Source of the DNA: Nitrospirota bacterium
GTDB lineage: Bacteria > Nitrospirota > Thermodesulfovibrionia > Thermodesulfovibrionales > Dissulfurispiraceae
DNA length: 20,306 bases
Assembly: GCA_016212685.1 (NCBI GenBank)
Contig: JACREW010000205.1
Coordinates: 1-20,306, forward strand
Direction of reading: 5' to 3'
Shown here: positions 15,748-20,306 of the stretch, one piece after another
Position numbering within the stretch: position 1 is the stretch's first letter
Layout: each line of letters opens with the position of its first letter
Made by a program: the position numbers and the translations under genes
The notes under the pieces: generated by a model
The model's input: the letters and a program-made list of their open reading frames with translations, nothing else
Told to the model about the DNA's origin: nothing
Database searches by the model: none

Positions 15748-16749
15748 TTACAGCCATCTCTTCGCAAAGGCCGTTATTAAAACATTCACGAATGCCAGGG
15801 GCATCAGCACCTTCCATCCGATTGCCATGAGCTGATCATACCTGTAGCGAGGCAATGTCGCCCTTATCCAGTAATAAAAGAACATGAATGCATACACCTT
15901 CACGAGAAACCATATAATCCCGGGCACGTATGACAGGAACGGCATTGCATTTGTCATAAACATGGGAATCGTCCAGCCTCCCAGAAAACAAAGCGCGGCA
16001 ACGGCGGACATTGTGAGCATCGCGACATACTCGCCAAGAAAGAAAAATGCGAACCTGAAACCGCTGTATTCGGTGAAATAGCCTGCAACCAGCTCCGACT
16101 CGGCCTCTGGAAGGTCAAAGGGCGCCCTGTTTGTCTCGGCAAAGGCGGCAACGACAAACACAAAGAAACCCAGAAACTGGGGGAATGCGAACATGCCCAG
16201 AGGATGCTGATGTTGTGCTCTTACAATATCGGAAAGGTTCAACGAACCTGCCATAAGCATCACTCCTACCAGGCTAAGTCCCATGGCTATCTCGTAGCTT
16301 ATTAACTGGGCGGCAGACCTCAATCCTCCCAGGAAAGAATATTTCGAATTCGACGCCCATCCTGCAATAACAATACCGTAAACGCTGAGTGAGGTTATAA
16401 CGAGCAAAAAGAGCAATCCTATGTCGATATCCGCAATTACGAACCTGTCGAAAAAGGGCAGCACGGAAAGCGCTGTCATTGCCGATATTACGACTATGGC
16501 AGGGGCGATATAAAACAATGGCCTGTCTGCGCTCGCCGGGGCTATATCCTCCTTAAAAAACAATTTAATCATGTCGGCAAAGGGTTGAAGGAGTCCGTGC
16601 GGTCCCACCTCCATAGGGCCGTACCGTGCCTGCATCCGTCCTATTATCTTGCGCTCGAAATAGGTAGCGTATGCCACATGAAAAAGCACGGCGCCGAAGA
16701 CAACAGCTATCTTTATTACTATTATTGCCAGTGTAATTACAAAATCCAT
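15748..16749 (-). CDS. nuoH: NADH-quinone oxidoreductase subunit H
   Basis: NuoH forms the quinone-access chamber where the peripheral and membrane arms of complex I meet. The 333-aa product has eight predicted membrane helices and all signature segments: ERKIIGRMQARYGP and VGPHGLLQPFADMIKL (about 32-62), FAETNRAPFDLPEAESELVA (about 204-223, the acidic quinone-channel loop) and FTEYSGFRFAFFFLGEY just after it. It starts three bases after the nuoC stop. Nothing unusual is seen. Confidence 0.96.
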   Translation of the reverse strand: MDFVITLAIIVIKIAVVFGAVLFHVAYATYFERKIIGRMQARYGPMEVGPHGLLQPFADMIKLFFKEDIAPASADRPLFYIAPAIVVISAMTALSVLPFFDRFVIADIDIGLLFLLVITSLSVYGIVIAGWASNSKYSFLGGLRSAAQLISYEIAMGLSLVGVMLMAGSLNLSDIVRAQHQHPLGMFAFPQFLGFFVFVVAAFAETNRAPFDLPEAESELVAGYFTEYSGFRFAFFFLGEYVAMLTMSAVAALCFLGGWTIPMFMTNAMPFLSYVPGIIWFLVKVYAFMFFYYWIRATLPRYRYDQLMAIGWKVLMPLAFVNVLITAFAKRWL

Positions 16750-16752
16750 TTT

Positions 16753-17289
16753 TTATCCCTTCCACTCAAACTGCTTAAAGCGTTCCGCCTTATCGAGGAC
16801 TTCGACAAATCCCCTCCATTTTTTCTCCGGCCCCTCTACGGGGTAGTCTTTTCTGAGCGGGTAACCTTCCCAGTCCTCCGGCATAAGTATCCTTCTTAAA
16901 TCGGGATGGCCGTTGAAAACTATGCCGAACATATCGAGACATTCCCTTTCATGCCAGTTTGCGCCTTCCCATATATCCACGACGCTGTCGATGACGCAGT
17001 CCTCTTCAGGCACTTCCGCCTTTATCCTTATTCTATGCCTGTGATCCATTGAATAAAGGTGATAAACCACTTCGAATCTCGGCTCTTTCCTGCCGAGATA
17101 ATCCATGCCGCAGAGATCTTCGAGATAGTCGAAGGACAGCTCAGGCGTATCGTGGAGGAACTGCAAAATCTCAACTATTTTGCCTTTCCCGACAGTTACC
17201 GAAACCTGCCCGCGGAATTCGGTTATCCCCTTTACTTCCAGAGGAAATCTCTCTTTCTTTAAAAGCCCTGCGATCTCTGTCGGCTCCAT
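16753..17289 (-). CDS. nuoC: NADH-quinone oxidoreductase subunit C
   Basis: NuoC is the 30-kDa peripheral subunit that packs against NuoD in the quinone module. The 178-aa product includes the family signature WHERECLDMFGIVFNGHPDLR followed by RILMPEDWEGYPLRKDYPVE (about residues 112-151). It is a stand-alone gene, not fused to nuoD as in enterobacteria. The start overlaps the nuoA stop by one base (TAATG), so translation is probably coupled. Confidence 0.95.
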   Translation of the reverse strand: MEPTEIAGLLKKERFPLEVKGITEFRGQVSVTVGKGKIVEILQFLHDTPELSFDYLEDLCGMDYLGRKEPRFEVVYHLYSMDHRHRIRIKAEVPEEDCVIDSVVDIWEGANWHERECLDMFGIVFNGHPDLRRILMPEDWEGYPLRKDYPVEGPEKKWRGFVEVLDKAERFKQFEWKG

Positions 17290-17690
17290 TATCCCTCTCT
17301 CGTACCTTTATTAACAGCCTTCCAATCCAATGCACCCATTTTCCAATCATAGGCATATCCGATGAAGATGATGAGTATAAATATCACCATTCCCCAAAAC
17401 CCATAGAGTCCAATATTGCCGAATGCCACGGCCCACGGATACAAAAATGCAGCCTCGACATCAAAGACAACGAAAAGCATCGCAACGACATAAAACTTTA
17501 TGGAAAACCTCTCCCGCGGCTCTCCCACAGGAGGATTGCCGGACTCATAGGACAAAAGTTTCTCTGAATAAGGCCTTCTCAGTTTGAAGATTGCGCCGAG
17601 AAGCAGACCTCCCGCTACAAAGGCGGTTGCAGCCATAAGCGTAATAAGAATCGGCAGATATGCGGATGGGATATAAGCTCCGGGCATCAT
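17289..17690 (-). CDS. nuoA: NADH-quinone oxidoreductase subunit A
   Basis: NuoA is a three-helix membrane subunit next to the quinone channel. The 133-aa protein shows YESGNPPVGEPRERFSIKFY and the following FVVFDVEAAFLYPWAV (about residues 48-84), the family hallmark with its acidic loop and membrane glutamate. Gene order here is I-A-C-H rather than the common A-B-C-D, so the cluster has been rearranged. It overlaps nuoI by four bases. Confidence 0.95.
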   Translation of the reverse strand: MMPGAYIPSAYLPILITLMAATAFVAGGLLLGAIFKLRRPYSEKLLSYESGNPPVGEPRERFSIKFYVVAMLFVVFDVEAAFLYPWAVAFGNIGLYGFWGMVIFILIIFIGYAYDWKMGALDWKAVNKGTREG

Positions 17691-18256
17691 AATACCTTCT
17701 CCTCGTGTTTGATAGGAATCGGCTCCTGAAGCCTCTTGCCGACCGGCATTCTTTTTATGTCTATGCCTTCGGGTCTCCAGAATTTATTAAAATATGTATC
17801 GGTCTTAAGTCCGGAGGAAAAATCATCCCAATTCTTCAATAACCTCTCCCTGTCGAAAAGAAAGTGCTCGCGGGAGTAATCGGCGTATTCGTACACCTCT
17901 GTAAGCACGAGGGCGCACACAGGACACACCTCGGCGCAATATCCGCAGAAGACACATCTTAGCGCCTCGATCTCATACCTTTCGAGAATCCTTTCTCCCT
18001 CTGTTTCTTTGTATTCGATCCGTATGCACCGGGACGGGCATACTATGGAACATTTTAAACACGCAACACACTTCTCCCGTCCGGTCTCAGAATCTCTCAC
18101 AAAGGCATGCCTTCCCCTGAAGCCGGGAAAGGGATCTCTTTTCACTTTCGGATATCTCCGCGTGACCGGATGGTTTATCATTGTCCTGAAGGTCAAAGCC
18201 AATCCCTTCATGATTTCGAGGAAAAATATTTTCTTAGCGATATCCCTCAATGTCAT
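17687..18256 (-). CDS. nuoI: NADH-quinone oxidoreductase subunit I (two 4Fe-4S clusters)
   Basis: NuoI carries clusters N6a and N6b, which pass electrons to N2 in NuoB. The 189-aa product has both motifs: CVACLKCSIVCP (Cys63, 66, 69, 73) and CVFCGYCAEVCP (Cys101, 104, 107, 111). The second motif is followed by VCALVL, so Cys114 sits where most NuoI proteins have an acidic or small residue. A GAGGAG Shine-Dalgarno sequence lies six bases before the ATG, and nuoD ends ten bases upstream. Confidence 0.95.
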   Translation of the reverse strand: MTLRDIAKKIFFLEIMKGLALTFRTMINHPVTRRYPKVKRDPFPGFRGRHAFVRDSETGREKCVACLKCSIVCPSRCIRIEYKETEGERILERYEIEALRCVFCGYCAEVCPVCALVLTEVYEYADYSREHFLFDRERLLKNWDDFSSGLKTDTYFNKFWRPEGIDIKRMPVGKRLQEPIPIKHEEKVL

Positions 18257-18266
18257 GCGGCTCTCC

Positions 18267-19466
18267 TCATCGGTCGCACTCTCCTAAAACAATATCTATG
18301 GTTCCTATAAGCGCTATTACATCAGCCACCATATGCCCCTTGCACAACCTGGGCAAAGCAGAGGCGTGCACAAAGGACGGCGATCTGAACCGCATGCGGT
18401 AAGGCATCCCGCTGCCGTCGCTGACTATGTAAAAGCCTAACTCGCCTTTTGGAACTTCCGTCGGCGAGTAAAATTCACCGGCCGGCGTTATATGTTCGCA
18501 CTCATCGGATAAGGATATGCATGCATGGCTGAGGGACATGTCGGGGATTAATCTTTTGCGGCCCTCCGGCGGCATATCGAGGTCGGGCGCATCGTCGGCA
18601 AGAATATGTCCATCAGGCATCTTTTCAATGCACTGCCTGATAATCCGGTTTGACTGCCTCAATTCCTCCATCCTGCATCTATACCTGTCGTATACGTCTC
18701 CGTTTTCACCCACAGGCACTTCAAAATCCACAAAAGGATACGCATCATAAGGCTCATGCTTCCTTACATCATAAGAAACGCCCGATCCCCTAAGAGTCGG
18801 TCCGGTCAATCCGCAATGTACGGCGTCCCTTGCGCTTATCACCCCTATCCCTTTTGTCCTCTGAAGCCATATCCTGTTCTGGTCTATAAGCGTTTCGTAT
18901 TCTTCTATCCTCTTCGGAAATTCCTCTGTAAATTTATATAAACTGTCTAAAAACTCCCGACTCACGTCGCATCTCACTCCGCCTATCCTCGGATAACTCA
19001 CGGTGAGCCTCGCTCCACAGGTCATTTCAAATAAATCAATCAGCCATTCCCTCTCCCTGAACGAATAAAGAAATACCGTCATTGCTCCTATATCCAGCGC
19101 ATGGGTAGCGAGCCATATGATGTGGCTGCTTATCCTCGTCATCTCGGACATTATCGTTCTTATGTATTTGGCCCTCTCAGGGGCTTCTATGCCGAACAGC
19201 CTTTCCACCGCAACGCAATACCCTACATCATTGGACATGCTGGAGATGTAGTCGAGCCTGTCCATCAGGGGCAGAGCGTATATGTATGTCCTGTTCTCGG
19301 AGAGTTTCTCTGTTCCCCTGTGCAGATAGCCGACATGGGGGGTGCATTTGATTACGGTTTCGCCGTCCAGTTCCAAAACCAGTCGCAATACTCCATGGGT
19401 GGCTGGATGCTGGGGACCCATGTTCAGGGTCAACTCCCTTGTCTGTAGATCCTTTTCTATCTCCAT
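18267..19466 (-). CDS. nuoD: NADH-quinone oxidoreductase subunit D
   Basis: NuoD is the 49-kDa subunit that forms the quinone-reduction pocket with NuoB. I set the start at ATG 19466 (MEIEKDLQTRELTLNMGPQHPATHG). The frame is open for 41 more codons upstream, but those overlap nuoB and do not resemble NuoD. The product is 399 aa, normal for the family. GPQHPATHG gives the quinone-pocket histidine, MDRLDYISSMSND the conserved tyrosine region, and the protein ends DIVLGECDR, the family C-terminus. The segment SLSHACISLSDECEHITPAGE (about 324-344) is richer in cysteine than usual. It overlaps the end of nuoB by ten bases. Confidence 0.93.
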   Translation of the reverse strand: MEIEKDLQTRELTLNMGPQHPATHGVLRLVLELDGETVIKCTPHVGYLHRGTEKLSENRTYIYALPLMDRLDYISSMSNDVGYCVAVERLFGIEAPERAKYIRTIMSEMTRISSHIIWLATHALDIGAMTVFLYSFREREWLIDLFEMTCGARLTVSYPRIGGVRCDVSREFLDSLYKFTEEFPKRIEEYETLIDQNRIWLQRTKGIGVISARDAVHCGLTGPTLRGSGVSYDVRKHEPYDAYPFVDFEVPVGENGDVYDRYRCRMEELRQSNRIIRQCIEKMPDGHILADDAPDLDMPPEGRKRLIPDMSLSHACISLSDECEHITPAGEFYSPTEVPKGELGFYIVSDGSGMPYRMRFRSPSFVHASALPRLCKGHMVADVIALIGTIDIVLGECDR

Positions 19467-19978
19467 CTGCTCCACTTGAAATATTCTCCCTGTATCTTTT
19501 CCTGCAGCTTCATCATGCCGTACATCAATGCCTCCGGTCTCGGCGGGCAGCCCGGAATATATACATCCACAGGCAGGAAACTGTCGCACCCCTGCACAAC
19601 GCTGTAGGTGTTATAAATATTCCCGGAACATGCGCAGCTTCCCATGGATATTACATACCTCGGTTCAGGCATCTGGTCATAGACTCTACGCACAATGGGC
19701 GCCATTTTCATTGTTACCGTCCCTGCAACTATCATAAAGTCTGCCTGCCTGGGCGAGCCTCTGAAGATAACGCCCAATCTGTCCAAATCATAGTGTGACG
19801 ATCCCGTCGTCATCATCTCTATGGCGCATCAAGCAAGTCCGAAGGTCATGGGCCACATCGAAGACTTCCTTCCCCACTTCACTATCCTGTCAATGTTGGT
19901 TATGATGGTATTCGCGCCGGGAATTATCTTCAAACCTTCTTCGACTTCCACAACCGCTGTAGTGCCGTCTATGATCAT
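19457..19978 (-). CDS. nuoB: NADH-quinone oxidoreductase subunit B with in-frame TGA, putative selenoprotein
   Basis: NuoB holds cluster N2, which gives electrons to quinone. Read through one TGA, the gene encodes 173 aa, a normal length. It starts at ATG 19978 behind a strong Shine-Dalgarno sequence. Conserved stretches on both sides of the TGA are in the same frame: IVKWGRKSSMWPMTFGLA before it, CAIEMMTTGSSHYDLDRLG after it, then SPRQAD, MKMAP, ISMGSCACSG and VYIPGCPPRPEA. In homologues the interrupted motif is GLACCAIE, whose two cysteines are N2 ligands, so the TGA (19829-19831, residue 50) replaces the first of them. The remaining ligands are Cys51, Cys115 and Cys144. A SECIS-like hairpin follows at the right distance and SelB is encoded in the window. 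The likely product carries selenocysteine at residue 50. A base error or true nonsense mutation is the alternative. A gene caller would see only the 119-aa part from 19816. Confidence 0.85.
19789..19831 (-). promoter_or_regulatory. Candidate bacterial SECIS element in nuoB, with the UGA codon
   Basis: After UGA (19829-19831) and five bases, the mRNA can form a lower stem CAUAG/CUAUG (19819-19823 with 19789-19793). An asymmetric internal loop (AGAUGA opposite CA) follows, then a perfect 6-bp upper stem UGACGA/UCGUCA (19807-19812 with 19796-19801) closed by the loop CGGGA (19802-19806). The apical loop begins 22 bases after the UGA and has G at its second position. As I recall the accepted bacterial SECIS model, an upper stem of at least 4 bp, a small loop with G in the first two positions and about 16-37 bases of spacing are expected. 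All are met. No thermodynamic folding was run. Confidence 0.7.
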
Positions 19979-19984
19979 CTGCCC

Positions 19985-19996
19985 TCACCTCCTTTT
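19985..19996 (-). promoter_or_regulatory. Strong ribosome binding site that fixes the nuoB start
   Basis: The minus strand reads AAAAGGAGGTGA, a near-perfect match to the anti-Shine-Dalgarno sequence, with AGGAGG nine bases before the ATG at 19978. It supports translation starting upstream of the in-frame TGA, i.e. the gene is meant to be read through it. Confidence 0.8.
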
Positions 19997-20012
19997 CGTT
20001 ACAGCATCTATT

Positions 20013-20063
20013 GCGTTATTGGGTTTATAGCGCTGAACGCTCAATGCCATAACCCTATAACGC
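20013..20063 (-). other. Long intergenic hairpin between the Fe-S gene and nuoB
   Basis: Beginning one base after the stop codon of the upstream gene, the minus strand can form a 51-base hairpin of three stems: GCGTTAT/ATAACGC, GGGTT/AACCC and ATGGC/GCTAT (with one G-T pair), separated by an A-A mismatch and a bulged A, with a loop of about 14 bases. No T-run follows, so it is not a canonical intrinsic terminator. It could be a processing or mRNA-stability hairpin, or a weak attenuator between the two genes. Confidence 0.55.
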
Positions 20064-20064
20064 C

Positions 20065-20306
20065 TTAGTACAATGCCCCGAATTCAGCTATCTCTTTTGC
20101 AAATTTCTCGCGTTTCAGCAAAGATGCCTCTGCTGCCGAGACCCATTTAAGTGAATGGCCTGTGCATTTCGTAACGCACGCAGGCTTCAAACCTTTATCG
20201 ACTCTGTCCTTGCAGTAGTCGCATTTAATAACCTTTCCAGTCTCCTGGTTCCACTGAGGCACACCCCAGGGACATGCCGTTATGCAGGACTTGCAGCCGA
20301 CGCACA
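20065..20306 (-). CDS. 4Fe-4S ferredoxin-type electron-transfer subunit, C-terminal fragment
   Basis: The 5' end of this gene lies beyond the window. The visible 79 codons show CVGCKSCITACPWGVPQWN, then CDYCKDRVDKGLKPACVTKC, the cysteine pattern of DmsB/NrfC/FdhB-like proteins that carry several 4Fe-4S clusters and partner a molybdopterin oxidoreductase or another respiratory catalytic subunit. An internal GTG (20262) is not the real start, because the conserved cysteine cluster upstream of it is in frame. In the last motif, CTGHSLKW replaces the more usual CPTGAL pattern. It ends 86 bases before nuoB on the same strand. It may be an electron-input protein for this NuoEFG-less complex I, or the end of an unrelated oxidoreductase operon. 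The catalytic partner would be further upstream. Confidence 0.82.
   Translation of the reverse strand, partial: CVGCKSCITACPWGVPQWNQETGKVIKCDYCKDRVDKGLKPACVTKCTGHSLKWVSAAEASLLKREKFAKEIAEFGALY

Noticed and set aside
19467..19589. A 41-residue N-terminal extension of NuoD
   Set aside because: It lies inside nuoB in another frame, has no similarity to NuoD, and the family N-terminus begins at ATG 19466.
19829..19831. TGA read as Trp or Gly under an alternative genetic code
   Set aside because: Other genes in the window end with TGA in ATGA overlaps (hisH, cdaA, cdaR, nuoD, nuoI), so TGA is a normal stop here. Only selenocysteine recoding or an error fits.

Overview
The window is a compact bacterial stretch in which every supported gene reads on the minus strand, so transcription runs from high to low coordinates. 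Start and stop codons often overlap (ATGA or TAATG) and gaps are short, so the genes form a few long transcription units. The organism looks like an anaerobic or microaerophilic Gram-negative-type bacterium. A complex I lacking NuoE/F/G here, a DmsB/NrfC-type ferredoxin subunit, SelB and a CdaA-CdaR-GlmM cassette would fit Nitrospirota or deltaproteobacterial-type lineages. That placement is inference from gene content only.

From 20306 down to 8335 lies a respiratory complex I locus. It starts with the 3' part of a multi-cluster 4Fe-4S protein, then nuoB, nuoD, nuoI, nuoA, nuoC, nuoH, nuoJ, nuoK, a NuoL/Mrp-like antiporter subunit, two very small membrane proteins (45 and 80 aa), a second MrpD-like antiporter subunit with a NuoL-like tail, nuoM and nuoN. 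The usual single nuoL slot is thus filled by two antiporter-type proteins plus two small ones, giving four antiporter-like subunits. No NADH-oxidising module (nuoE/F/G) is visible.

The most striking point is nuoB. Its reading frame is interrupted by one TGA exactly at the first of the two tandem cysteines that bind cluster N2 (the motif reads GLA-TGA-CAIEMM). Immediately downstream is a two-part hairpin whose geometry fits a bacterial SECIS element, and the same window encodes SelB, the selenocysteine-specific elongation factor. The parsimonious reading is a selenocysteine-containing NuoB, i.e. a complex I whose terminal Fe-S cluster would have a selenolate ligand. A single-base error or mutation remains the main alternative, and it is not idle: glmM in the same window carries a TAA in place of a probable Glu codon, produced by the same class of base change.

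From 8340 to 3186 there is a cell-wall and c-di-AMP cassette: a TTG-started diadenylate cyclase (cdaA) behind a good -10 box, the YbbR-domain regulator cdaR, glmM (split by the in-frame TAA), and comEC, a DNA-uptake channel whose coding region carries several short tandem and inverted repeats.

The 461-base gap 2725-3185 holds no gene but contains two adjacent imperfect palindromes of about 170-180 bases that share a GCCTTTAC core. Below it are hisH, selB and the first 71 codons of an HtrA/DegP-like protease, closely spaced and probably cotranscribed.
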